A stretch of 9,253 nt of DNA. It comes from Pseudomonadota bacterium. GTDB taxonomy: Bacteria > Pseudomonadota > Gammaproteobacteria > Burkholderiales > Burkholderiaceae_F. Shown one piece after another: positions 1 to 6,657 of this stretch; the stretch's first letter is position 1; each line of letters starts with the position of its first letter. The position numbers and the translations under genes are program-made. A model generated the notes under the pieces. It was not told the DNA's origin, did not search any database, and saw nothing but the letters and a program-made list of their open reading frames with translations. Location of the stretch: NCBI GenBank assembly GCA_023443095.1, contig JAEZVV010000031.1:1-9253 (forward strand), in the 5' to 3' direction.

Positions 1-646
1 GTGCGGGCTCGGGTTCGGGCGGAGCGATCGGGGCGGCGGCGGCCAGCGCCGGCTCCGAGCCGGTGCCGCGCGGCCAGTCGCCGCGGGCGATCTGAGCCAT
101 CGTGATGCGTTCGACCTCGACTTCGGCGGTGCCGCGGCCGACATAACCGAGCCGGGTCGCGGCGGCGTACGACAGGTCGATCACCCGGCCCGCCAGGAAG
201 GGGCCGCGGTCGTTGACCCGCACCACCACGCTGCGGCCGTTGGCAAGATTGGTCACCCGCGCATAACTCGGCAGCTCCATCGTCGGGTGCGCCGCCGTCA
301 TGCTGAACATGTCGTAGATCTCGCCGATCGCCGTGCGGTTGCCATGGAACTGGCGCCCGTACCACGAGGCATGTCCGCGCTGCTTGAGCGGCATATCGCC
401 GGTCACCGGCACGTAAGTCTGGCCCAGCGCCTGGTAGGGGCGGTTGGCAAAGCGGTGCGGTGGCTCGACCCGCGGCGTGGCGTCGGGAATCGCCGCCAGG
501 TCGGCCGGCGTACGCTCGGGCGGGCCGTCGTCCTGGTAGTAGCCGCCGCCCTTGCCGCCGCCACCGCCGCCCTTCTTGGGCGCGCTGCCGCAGGCGGCGA
601 GCAAGGCCACCAGGACCAGGACGATCAGGGCGCGCAGGCGGTTCAT
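1..646 (-). CDS. rlpA: RlpA septal ring lytic transglycosylase lipoprotein (3' end outside window)
   Basis: Partial: 215 residues are readable from the ATG at 646 before the frame runs off the left edge without a stop. The N-terminus is a lipoprotein signal: a basic start (MNRLR), a hydrophobic stretch at 6-18 and a lipobox LLAAC with Cys19 as the lipidation site. A Gly/Lys-rich tether follows at about 24-35 and then YYQDDGPPE, a stretch I associate with betaproteobacterial RlpA. The double-psi beta-barrel domain spans about 90-175. It contains GHASWYG (91-97), a conserved His120 in TAAHPT, VRVNDRGPF (142-150) and RVIDLS (154-159). P. aeruginosa RlpA is known to cleave peptidoglycan strands lacking stem peptides; the same activity here is inferred. 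A Pro/Ala-rich linker begins at about 198. A C-terminal SPOR domain, common in the family, would lie outside the window. The start overlaps the rodA stop by one base (TGATG), so translation is probably coupled; no clear Shine-Dalgarno is visible. Confidence 0.93.
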   Translation of the reverse strand, partial: MNRLRALIVLVLVALLAACGSAPKKGGGGGGKGGGYYQDDGPPERTPADLAAIPDATPRVEPPHRFANRPYQALGQTYVPVTGDMPLKQRGHASWYGRQFHGNRTAIGEIYDMFSMTAAHPTMELPSYARVTNLANGRSVVVRVNDRGPFLAGRVIDLSYAAATRLGYVGRGTAEVEVERITMAQIARGDWPRGTGSEPALAAAAPIAPPEPEPA

Positions 647-1764
647 CAGCTCTGCACCAGCTTGCGGTGGGCCGAGATGCTCATGAGGATGCCGCAGGCC
701 ATGCCCAGCATCAGCAGGGCCGTGCCGCCGTAACTCATGAACGGCAGGGGCACGCCCACCACCGGCAGGATGCCGCTGACCATGCCCATGTTCACGAAGG
801 CGTAGGTGAAGAAGATCATGGCGATCGCTCCGGCCAGCATGCGGGAGAACAGCGTCGGCGCGCTGAGCGCGATGGTAAGGCTGCGCCAGATCAGGGCGAA
901 GTAGAGCGCGAGCAGGACCGCGTTGCCCAGGAAGCCGAACTCCTCCGAATACACCGCGAACAGGAAGTCGCTGGTGCGCTCGGGAATGAACTCGAGGTGG
1001 GTCTGGGTGCCTTGCATCCAGCCCTTGCCGAAAATGCCCCCGGAACCGATCGCGATCATCGCCTGGATCGTGTGGAAGCCCTTGCCCAGGGGATCGTTGC
1101 TGGGATCGATCAGCGTCATCACCCGCTCGCGCTGGTAATCGTGCAGCAGGGTCCACAACACTGGCAACGCCGCCAGGCCGCTCACGATCAGCGCGATCAG
1201 CCACTTCCACGGCAGGCCGGCGAAGAAGATCACCGCAAACCCGGCCGCGACCACCAGCAGCGAGGTGCCGAGGTCGGGCTGCTTGAGGATCAGCGCCACG
1301 GGCACCAGCATGATCAGCGCCGCAAAAGCGAAATCGACGCTGCGCAGCGCGCCTTCGCGCTTGTGGAAATACCAGGCCAGCATCAGCGGCAGGCCAAGCT
1401 TCATGATCTCCGACGGCTGGATCCGTCCGATTCCGATGTCGAGCCAGCGCGTCGCGCCCTTGACCGTCACCCCCGCCACTTCGGTCAAGACCAGCAGGAC
1501 CACCCCCGTCACGTAGACCGGCACCGCCAGCCGCATCAGCCACTGCGGGTTGACGTTGGCGAACACGAACATCACGGCGAAGGCGATGCCGAGGTTGCGC
1601 GCCTGGTCGGTGATCCGCCACGGGAAGTCGTAACCGGCCGAACTCAGGGTGACGAATCCGATCAGCGCCAGCATGCCGATGATGGTCAGCAGCGGCACGT
1701 CGAACACCGTCACCCACGGCCGCACCCATGCCACGATCCGCTGCGCCAGGGTCTGGTCTCTCAT
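646..1764 (-). CDS. rodA: RodA, SEDS-family peptidoglycan glycosyltransferase of the elongasome
   Basis: Complete 372-residue polytopic membrane protein of usual family length. RodA polymerises lipid II into glycan strands in the cytoplasmic membrane, working with PBP2 in lateral wall growth. SEDS hallmarks are GATRWLDIG (103-111) followed by IQPSE (115-119), KQPDLGTSLL (161-170), a long periplasmic loop with FIPERTSDFLFAV (259-271), and GVPLPFMSYGG (337-347). Asp266 in ERTSDF aligns with the catalytic Asp of E. coli RodA (D262, in ERHTDF). Several hydrophobic segments cover the rest of the protein. The ATG overlaps the mrdA stop as ATGA, and AAAAGG at 1777-1772 lies seven bases upstream, a good ribosome binding site. 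The pairing with mrdA and the elongasome context separate it from the division paralogue FtsW. Confidence 0.97.
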   Translation of the reverse strand: MRDQTLAQRIVAWVRPWVTVFDVPLLTIIGMLALIGFVTLSSAGYDFPWRITDQARNLGIAFAVMFVFANVNPQWLMRLAVPVYVTGVVLLVLTEVAGVTVKGATRWLDIGIGRIQPSEIMKLGLPLMLAWYFHKREGALRSVDFAFAALIMLVPVALILKQPDLGTSLLVVAAGFAVIFFAGLPWKWLIALIVSGLAALPVLWTLLHDYQRERVMTLIDPSNDPLGKGFHTIQAMIAIGSGGIFGKGWMQGTQTHLEFIPERTSDFLFAVYSEEFGFLGNAVLLALYFALIWRSLTIALSAPTLFSRMLAGAIAMIFFTYAFVNMGMVSGILPVVGVPLPFMSYGGTALLMLGMACGILMSISAHRKLVQS

Positions 1765-3710
1765 GGCGTGGCCTTTTGCACGTCGATCTCGGGCCGGCCG
1801 CTGTTGGCGACCAGGGCGTTTTCATCGCTTTCGTCGTCGGCCGGTGCGCCGCCCTTGGGCAGCGCCGGCCCGTTGGGGACAGTGCCGAGCAGGACGTAGT
1901 CGATCACCTGGCGCGCGATCGGCGCCGCCGCGCGGGCGCCGAAACCGCCGTTTTCCACGATCAGGGCAACCGCCACCTTGGGATCGTCGGCGGGAGCGAA
2001 GGCGATGAAAAGCGAGTGGTCGCGGTGCCGCTCGCGCATCTTGGCCTCGTTGTATTTCTCGCCCTGCTTGATGCCGACCACCTGCGCCGTACCGGTCTTG
2101 CCGGCGACCTTGTAGGGCACGTTGGCAAAGGCCAGGCGGCCGGTGCCGACCAGGTTGACGTCGACCATGGCGTCGGTGACCACCTTGATGTGCTCGGGCT
2201 TGACCGGGATGCGGTAGCTCTCGCTCGGCACCGTCTGGCGGATCTCGCCCGTGACCGGATTCTCGACCAGCTTGACCAGGTGGGGCTTCATCACCACCCC
2301 CTTGTTGGCGAGGTTGGCGGTGGCGTGCGCAAGCTGCAGCAGGGTGAAGGCGTTGTAGCCCTGGCCGATGCCGATCGAAATCGTCTCGCCGGCGAACCAC
2401 TTCTGCTTGAAACGCTTCTCCTTCCACTCGGTCGACGGCAGGATGCCGCGCTGCTCGCCCTCGACGTCGATCCCGGTGATCTGGCCGAAGCCCCAGGGCT
2501 TCATGTAGTCGTGGATCGTGTTGACCCCCATCTCGTTGGCGAGCGAGTAGTAATACACGTCGCTCGAGACCACGATCGACTTGTGCATGTTGACCGGGCC
2601 TTTGGGCACCGCCGCGCTGTCGCGGAAGCGGTGGTTGCCGAGCATGAAGACGCCGTTGTCCTGGATCACGGTCTCGGCGCGGCGGGTCCCGGTCCCGAGC
2701 GCGGCGAGCGCCATGAAGGGCTTGTAGGTCGAGCCGATCGGGTAGGTGCCGCGCAGCGCCCGGTTCAGGAGCGGCTTGTCGGGGTCGTTGTTGAGCTCGT
2801 CCCAGCTCTTGGGGTCGATGCCTTCGACAAACAGGTTGGGGTCGAAGCTCGGCTTGCTGACGAAGGCAAGCACGTCGCCGGTCTTGGGTTCGATCGCGAT
2901 CAGCGCGCCGCGGCGGTCGCCGAAGCCCTGTTCGGCGATCTCCTGCAGCTTGATGTCGATCGACAGCGTCAGGTTGTTGCCGGGCGTGGCGGTGGTGTGC
3001 GAGAGCGTGCGCACCGCGCGGCCGCCGGCGGTGGTCTCGACTTCCTCGTAGCCGGTGGTGCCGTGCAGTTCGTTTTCGTAGCTCTGCTCGACCCCGACCT
3101 TGCCGATGTACTGCGTGCCGTTGTAGTCGGCCGCGTCTTCCATCCGGTCGATCCGCTCCTGGTCGCGCTGCGAGATGCGGCCGATGTAGCCGATCATGTG
3201 CGCGCCGACTTCGCCCATCGGGTAGTGGCGGAACAGGCGCGCGCGCAACTCGACGCCGGGGAAGCGCCAGCGCTGCGCGGTGAACTTGGCGACCTCCTCG
3301 TCGGTGAGGCGGGTGCGGATCGGGATCGAATCGAAGCGCCGGGTTTCCTCGCGCAGCTTCTTGAAGCGGCGCTTGTGCACCGGCTGGATGTCGACGATCT
3401 TGGCCAGCTCGTCGATCGTGCCCTCGAGATCCTCGACTTTCGAAGGCGTGATCTCGAGCGTGTAGGCCGAGTAGTTCTTGGCGATCACCACCCCGTTGCG
3501 GTCCTTGATCAGGCCGCGGTTGGGCACGATCGGCAGCACCGCGATGCGGTTGCTTTCGGCCTTCGCAAGGTAGTCCTCGTGTTTGATGATCTGCAGCCAG
3601 GCGAAGCGCCCGAGCAGGACCAGGAAACACAGCGCCACCACGACGAGCGCCACCAGCACCCGCGAGCGGAACTGGAAAACCTCGAACTCGGGATTGCGAA
3701 ACTCGGTCAT
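1761..3710 (-). CDS. mrdA: Penicillin-binding protein 2 (peptidoglycan D,D-transpeptidase, class B PBP)
   Basis: Complete, 649 residues, the usual length for PBP2. It cross-links new peptidoglycan during elongation and is the target of mecillinam-type beta-lactams in this family. A short cytoplasmic tail precedes one membrane anchor (about 17-35). The non-catalytic pedestal covers about 50-240, with the conserved PNRGLIKDRNG at 63-73. The transpeptidase domain carries the acylation motif S327-T-Y-K330, the second motif S382-S-D384 (E. coli PBP2 also has Asp where other PBPs have Asn) and K538-T-G540. I chose the ATG at 3710 because MTEFRNPEFEVFQF gives a normal N-terminus. The frame stays open upstream to an ATG at 3815, but those 35 residues do not look like PBP2, overlap a likely promoter and have SD-like bases too close to the start. 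The stop overlaps the rodA start (ATGA), fitting a one-to-one complex. No strong Shine-Dalgarno is visible before 3710. The C-terminal tail after about 612 is polar and low in complexity. Confidence 0.96.
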   Translation of the reverse strand: MTEFRNPEFEVFQFRSRVLVALVVVALCFLVLLGRFAWLQIIKHEDYLAKAESNRIAVLPIVPNRGLIKDRNGVVIAKNYSAYTLEITPSKVEDLEGTIDELAKIVDIQPVHKRRFKKLREETRRFDSIPIRTRLTDEEVAKFTAQRWRFPGVELRARLFRHYPMGEVGAHMIGYIGRISQRDQERIDRMEDAADYNGTQYIGKVGVEQSYENELHGTTGYEEVETTAGGRAVRTLSHTTATPGNNLTLSIDIKLQEIAEQGFGDRRGALIAIEPKTGDVLAFVSKPSFDPNLFVEGIDPKSWDELNNDPDKPLLNRALRGTYPIGSTYKPFMALAALGTGTRRAETVIQDNGVFMLGNHRFRDSAAVPKGPVNMHKSIVVSSDVYYYSLANEMGVNTIHDYMKPWGFGQITGIDVEGEQRGILPSTEWKEKRFKQKWFAGETISIGIGQGYNAFTLLQLAHATANLANKGVVMKPHLVKLVENPVTGEIRQTVPSESYRIPVKPEHIKVVTDAMVDVNLVGTGRLAFANVPYKVAGKTGTAQVVGIKQGEKYNEAKMRERHRDHSLFIAFAPADDPKVAVALIVENGGFGARAAAPIARQVIDYVLLGTVPNGPALPKGGAPADDESDENALVANSGRPEIDVQKATP

Positions 3711-3776
3711 GCTGACGGCGCGGAGCGGTGGATCAGCCCCCAACACGAGGCGGAGGGAGCTGCGATGCGGGTGGCG

Positions 3777-3782
3777 ATTATA
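3777..3782 (-). promoter_or_regulatory. Candidate -10 element (TATAAT) ahead of mrdA
   Basis: On the minus strand this reads TATAAT, a perfect sigma-70 -10 hexamer, in the 160-base gap between mreD and mrdA. Transcription would start near 3770, giving a leader of about 60 bases before the mrdA ATG at 3710. At the best spacing (17 bases) the -35 position reads CGGTTT, a poor match, and there is no TG extension. The promoter is therefore plausible but may be weak or activator dependent. It would give mrdA-rodA-rlpA expression independent of mreBCD. Confidence 0.4.
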
Positions 3783-3870
3783 GATTTCCCGGGCGCGGAA
3801 AACCGTCCGGGGCATTCCTCAGGCAGGCCCCATACATCCCTGTCTTCCCGCCGCCCGGCCCCCGGCTCCA

Positions 3871-4458
3871 TCAGAGCGGCCGGGTTTCGTCGCGGTCGGT
3901 GGGGCGCCGCTGCGGCGCCAGCAGGATCCAGCTCCACACCGGCCACAACACGGCTTCGGCGACGCTGTCGCCGAACCACAGCCAGCCCGGCCAGACTCCG
4001 CCCACCCACATCCGGATCGCCAGCATCACCAGCTGCGCCAGCAGGAAAAGCGGGAACACGTGCAGGGTCTGAGCTCCCAGCGGGAACCACACGATGCGCC
4101 GGTGCAGGCTGATCGCGCCGTAAGAGAGGATCGTGTAGGCGAGCGCGTGCTGGCCGAAAAGCGAGCCGTTGTGCACGTCCATCAAGAGGCCGAACACGAA
4201 GGCCGCGCCCATGCCGACCTTGCGCGGCTGGTGCACGTTCCAGAACACCAGGGCGAGCGCAAGGAAGTCCGGGATGAAACTCGCCTGCCCCCAGGGCAGC
4301 AGATTGAGCAGGAAGCTCACCAGCAGCGTGGTCCAGATCCACAGCGGGTTGACCGGCCGCAGCAGGTACTCGCGGCTCGGGCTGGCCATCGCACCCGGGG
4401 CCGGGCGGTGCAGAGCGAAAGTCTCCCGCAGCCAGGCGACAAAACCGCGCCCCCTCAT
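3871..4458 (-). CDS. mreD: MreD, rod shape-determining membrane protein
   Basis: 195 residues from the ATG at 4458. It is a small polytopic inner-membrane protein with hydrophobic stretches at about 38-55, 62-75, 82-95, 105-118, 131-150 and 160-180. It partners MreC in linking MreB filaments to the wall-synthesis enzymes. Family features are RPVNPLW (34-40), IPDFLALALVFWNVHQPR (62-79), GLLMDVHNGSLFGQHALAY (90-108) and LHRRIVWFPLG (118-128). The 4458 start overlaps the mreC stop as ATGA and has AAGGGGGGG five bases upstream, so coupled translation there is credible. However, MreD proteins are usually about 160-175 residues and begin just before the RPVNP block. The internal ATG at 4389 (residue 24, MASPSREYLLRPVNP) is therefore a serious alternative, though it lacks a visible ribosome binding site. 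The function is secure; the start is not. Confidence 0.92.
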   Translation of the reverse strand: MRGRGFVAWLRETFALHRPAPGAMASPSREYLLRPVNPLWIWTTLLVSFLLNLLPWGQASFIPDFLALALVFWNVHQPRKVGMGAAFVFGLLMDVHNGSLFGQHALAYTILSYGAISLHRRIVWFPLGAQTLHVFPLFLLAQLVMLAIRMWVGGVWPGWLWFGDSVAEAVLWPVWSWILLAPQRRPTDRDETRPL

Positions 4459-5348
4459 TTGCGCCCCCCCTTGCGTTCGGCCTTGGCCGGCTCGGGCGGA
4501 GCGGCGGGCGGCGCCTGCGGATCGGTCAGCAGCACCAGCAGATGCAGATTGGACTGGACGCCCGCGACCGGCAGCAGGCTGATGCGGGCGAACTGGTCCT
4601 GCGCGCCGCGCTGCACGCTGGTCACCCGCGCCACCGGCAGGCCGGACGGGTAGACGCCGTCGAGGCCCGAGCTCACCAACACGTCGCCGGCGTTGATGTC
4701 GGCGTTGGCCGGCACGAAACGCAGCTCGAGCGTGCCCGGGTCGGCGCCGCCGTAGACCACGCCGCGCAAGCCGTTGCGGGCGAGCAGCACGGGAATGCTC
4801 TGGTCCTTGTCGGTGAGCAGGGTCAGCTCGGCGGTGGACGGGAAAACGCGGGTGAGCTGGCCCACCACGCCGCCTTCGTCGATCACCGGCATGCCGGGCT
4901 TGAGGCCGTCGTTTTCGCCGCGGTCGATCACCAGCTTGCGGGCGAAGCGGTCGCGCGACTCGAACACGACCCGCCCCAGCACCGCCGGCAGCTTGACCGC
5001 CTCGCGTGCACCCAGCAACTGGCGCAGGCGTTCGTTTTCGGCCGCCAGCTCCGGCACCCGCGCCAGTTCGCGCGAACGCTCGGCGCGCTCGCGGCGCAGG
5101 GCTTCGTTTTCCCGGTTCAGGCTGCCGACGGTAGTGAAATATTCACCGACGGCTTCGGCGCCGCGGACGGGAACCAGCAGGGCCTGCTGCAGCGGGTACA
5201 TCACCACGCCGAGGCCGACACGAACGGTCTCGAGCACGCGCAGCCGCGCGTCGACCACGATCAGGGCAATCGCCAGCAGCGAGAAAAAAGCCAGTCTCGC
5301 TCGCGCCGACACGCCCTGGTTGAACAGCGGCGGAGGTCCGTATTCCAT
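4455..5348 (-). CDS. mreC: MreC, rod shape-determining periplasmic scaffold protein
   Basis: Complete, 297 residues. It is a bitopic protein: the short cytoplasmic N-terminus MEYGPPPLFNQG is family-typical, a membrane anchor lies at about 18-33, a coiled coil at about 74-113 is rich in Glu, Arg and Leu (dimerisation), and the rest is the periplasmic beta-domain pair (about 120-275). DRGENDGLKPGMPV (142-155) and the Gly-rich GGVVGQ (159-164) are conserved MreC blocks. In the family MreC binds PBP2 and activates the RodA-PBP2 synthase. The C-terminus (from about 277) is a Pro/Ala-rich tail ending in a basic KAERKGGRK, probably disordered. The stop overlaps the mreD start. The start at 5348 is the only one that keeps the canonical N-terminus; the bases upstream show no good Shine-Dalgarno. 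Confidence 0.96.
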   Translation of the reverse strand: MEYGPPPLFNQGVSARARLAFFSLLAIALIVVDARLRVLETVRVGLGVVMYPLQQALLVPVRGAEAVGEYFTTVGSLNRENEALRRERAERSRELARVPELAAENERLRQLLGAREAVKLPAVLGRVVFESRDRFARKLVIDRGENDGLKPGMPVIDEGGVVGQLTRVFPSTAELTLLTDKDQSIPVLLARNGLRGVVYGGADPGTLELRFVPANADINAGDVLVSSGLDGVYPSGLPVARVTSVQRGAQDQFARISLLPVAGVQSNLHLLVLLTDPQAPPAAPPEPAKAERKGGRK

Positions 5349-5384
5349 CGCCGTGGGACGTATCCGGAAACAGGTGGGAAAGGA

Positions 5385-5407
5385 CGGGCGGCGCGGCGCG
5401 CCGCCCG
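5385..5407 (-). terminator. Perfect 10-bp GC hairpin between mreB and mreC, possible partial terminator or processing element
   Basis: Minus-strand RNA would form CGGGCGGCGC, loop GCC, then GCGCCGCCCG: ten uninterrupted G-C pairs, beginning 13 bases after the mreB stop and ending 36 bases before the mreC start. The sequence after the stem is TCCTTTCCC, which is pyrimidine-rich but not a true T-run, so complete Rho-independent termination is unlikely. An attenuator, or a 3' structure that stabilises mreB mRNA after processing, fits better, since MreB is needed in excess of MreC and MreD. The structure is directly visible; its role is inferred. Confidence 0.4.
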
Positions 5408-5420
5408 GTCAGAGGTCTTG

Positions 5421-6464
5421 CTAGCCGTGCGCGAAGATGTTGCCCAGCTTGTCCATGCGCTCGAGCGCCATGCCGCAGCCGCGCACGACGCAGGTGAGCG
5501 GATCTTCGGCGACCACCACCGGCAGGCCGGTCTCTTCCATCAGCAGACGGTCGAGGTCGCGCAGCAGGGCGCCACCGCCGGTGAGCATCATGCCGCGGTC
5601 GGCGATGTCGGCGCCGAGCTCGGGCGGGGTCTGCTCGAGGGCGATCTTGACCGCGCTGACGATCTGATTGAGCGGGTCGGTCAGGGCTTCGAGGATCTCG
5701 TTGCTGCTGATCGTGAAGCTGCGCGGAATGCCTTCGGACAGGTTGCGGCCCTTGACTTCCATCTCGCGCACTTCGGAACCCGGGAAGGCGGAGCCGATCT
5801 CTTTCTTGATCGCCTCGGCCGTCGGTTCGCCGATCAGCATGCCGTAGTTGCGGCGGATGTAGTTGATGATCGCTTCGTCGAACTTGTCGCCGCCGACCCG
5901 CACGCTGCCGGCGTAAACCATGCCGCCGAGCGAGATCACACCCACTTCGGTGGTGCCGCCGCCGATGTCGACCACCATCGAGCCGGCCGCGTCGGAGACC
6001 GGCAGGCCGGCGCCGATCGCGGCGGCCATCGGCTCCTCGATCAGGAAGACCTGGCTGGCGCCGGCCGCTTCGGCCGATTCCTTGATCGCGCGGCGCTCGA
6101 CCTGGGTCGAACCGCAGGGAACGCAGATGATGATGCGCGGGTTGGGAGCCAGCAGCGAAGACGGGTGAACCATCTTGATGAACTGCTTCAACATCTGCTC
6201 GGTGACGGTGAAGTCGGCGATCACGCCGTCTTTCATCGGCCGGATGGCTTCGATGTTGCCGGGCACTCGCCCGAGCATCTGTTTGGCCTGCTTGCCCACC
6301 GCCTGGATGGTGCGCTTGCCGTTGGGGCCGCCCTCTTGGCGGATGGCGACGACCGAGGGTTCGTCGAGCACGATGCCCTTGCCACGCATGTAGATCAGCG
6401 TATTGGCGGTACCGAGGTCGATCGCAAGGTCGTTGGAGAAGTAGCTGCGGAGGAAACCGAACAT
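5421..6464 (-). CDS. mreB: MreB, bacterial actin homologue directing rod shape
   Basis: Complete, 347 residues, standard length. It is a cytoplasmic ATPase that forms membrane-associated antiparallel filaments and steers the elongasome. The N-terminus MFGFLRSYFSND is the amphipathic membrane-binding segment of Gram-negative MreB. Actin-fold nucleotide motifs are IDLGTANT (15-22, phosphate 1), IEEPMAAAIGAG (142-153, with the Glu expected to assist hydrolysis), VVDIGGGTTEVGV (164-176, phosphate 2) and LTGGGALLRDLD (294-305, adenosine). The frame is open for 71 further codons upstream to 6677, but those residues are unlike any MreB and run through the divergent promoter region, so I chose the ATG at 6464. 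No Shine-Dalgarno is visible before it (CCGCCTCCAGA). It is first in the cell-shape cluster, followed by a strong hairpin before mreC. Confidence 0.98.
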   Translation of the reverse strand: MFGFLRSYFSNDLAIDLGTANTLIYMRGKGIVLDEPSVVAIRQEGGPNGKRTIQAVGKQAKQMLGRVPGNIEAIRPMKDGVIADFTVTEQMLKQFIKMVHPSSLLAPNPRIIICVPCGSTQVERRAIKESAEAAGASQVFLIEEPMAAAIGAGLPVSDAAGSMVVDIGGGTTEVGVISLGGMVYAGSVRVGGDKFDEAIINYIRRNYGMLIGEPTAEAIKKEIGSAFPGSEVREMEVKGRNLSEGIPRSFTISSNEILEALTDPLNQIVSAVKIALEQTPPELGADIADRGMMLTGGGALLRDLDRLLMEETGLPVVVAEDPLTCVVRGCGMALERMDKLGNIFAHG

Positions 6465-6501
6465 TCTGGAGGCGGCGTGAAGTGTGGCGGGCTTCGAAGA
6501 A

Positions 6502-6557
6502 CGCCTGTGTCGCTGCGCAGGCGGCCGAGGGTGACAGCGGTGGCAGCCTGCGCTGCC
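6502..6557 (-). promoter_or_regulatory. Two inverted repeats in the probable mreB leader
   Basis: On the minus strand upstream of mreB two hairpins could form. The first, 6557-6542, has a six-bp perfect stem GGCAGC/GCTGCC with a four-base loop, and could extend by one wobble and one G-C pair. The second, 6523-6502, has stem CGCCTG/CAGGCG with a ten-base loop. Both would lie in the mreB 5' leader if transcription starts in the AT-richer island beyond 6560. In DNA this GC-rich, short stems arise readily by chance, so a function is only a possibility. Confidence 0.2.
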
Positions 6558-6559
6558 GC

Positions 6560-6612
6560 AACCATCGTAATTAGCCCCGAATGATAGACTAAAGCGAGTC
6601 AAGACTTCGCTC
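6560..6612. promoter_or_regulatory. AT-richer divergent promoter region with an imperfect palindrome (mreB / gatC)
   Basis: This island lies roughly midway between the two divergent start codons and is the most AT-rich part of the intergenic region. It contains TAATTA (6568-6573, self-complementary and so -10-like on both strands), TGATAGACT on the plus strand (6582-6590, resembling an extended -10) and TTGACT on the minus strand (6602-6597). None of these pair at a 16-18 base spacing with a good partner box. At 6593-6611 the sequence AGCGAGTCAAGACTTCGCT is an imperfect palindrome (arms AGCGA-GTC and GAC-T-TCGCT), a possible operator. Divergent promoters are inferred from gene layout and composition; exact boxes are not resolved. 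Confidence 0.4.
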
Positions 6613-6618
6613 GGAAGC

Positions 6619-6657
6619 CCTTGCCACGCAAGGCCGGGGCGTGGCCGCGTATGCGGC
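6619..6657 (+). promoter_or_regulatory. Overlapping alternative stems in the gatC leader
   Basis: Three inverted repeats overlap here. CCTTG (6619-6623) pairs with CAAGG (6629-6633). GCCACGC (6623-6629) pairs perfectly with GCGTGGC (6639-6645) over a nine-base loop. GCCGC (6644-6648) pairs with GCGGC (6653-6657) over GTAT. The first and second are mutually exclusive, and the second and third share two bases. Switch-like leaders look like this, but no T-run follows, no known riboswitch class is recognised, and high GC makes chance stems common. Confidence 0.2.

Noticed and set aside
460..1899. 479-codon open frame on the plus strand, antisense to rodA
   Set aside because: It is His/Gln/Arg/Asp-rich with no hydrophobic core or motif, and it lies opposite an unmistakable RodA.
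3711..3815. N-terminal extension of PBP2 to the ATG at 3815
   Set aside because: The 35 extra residues are unlike PBP2 N-termini and overlap the candidate TATAAT promoter; the ATG at 3710 gives the standard start.
3813..3845. GGGGC...GCCCC inverted repeat after mreD, considered as a terminator
   Set aside because: The stem is only five pairs with a long loop and the nearest T4 run is several bases away; it is too weak to call.
1728..4112. 794-codon open frame on the plus strand, antisense to mrdA and parts of its neighbours
   Set aside because: It is opposite a clear PBP2 gene. Its translation is rich in Asp, His, Val, Leu and Arg with no recognisable domain, as expected for the antisense of GC-rich codons.
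4630..6012. Recurring CCGGCAGGCCGG (near 4635, 5520 and 6001), considered as a possible uptake or repeat element
   Set aside because: Each copy falls in coding sequence and encodes Gly-Leu-Pro-Val on the minus strand with the preferred codons, so protein sequence and codon bias explain it.
4542..6584. 680-codon open frame on the plus strand, antisense to mreC and mreB
   Set aside because: It shows the same antisense composition bias, crosses two well-supported genes and their gap, and has no domain or ribosome binding site.
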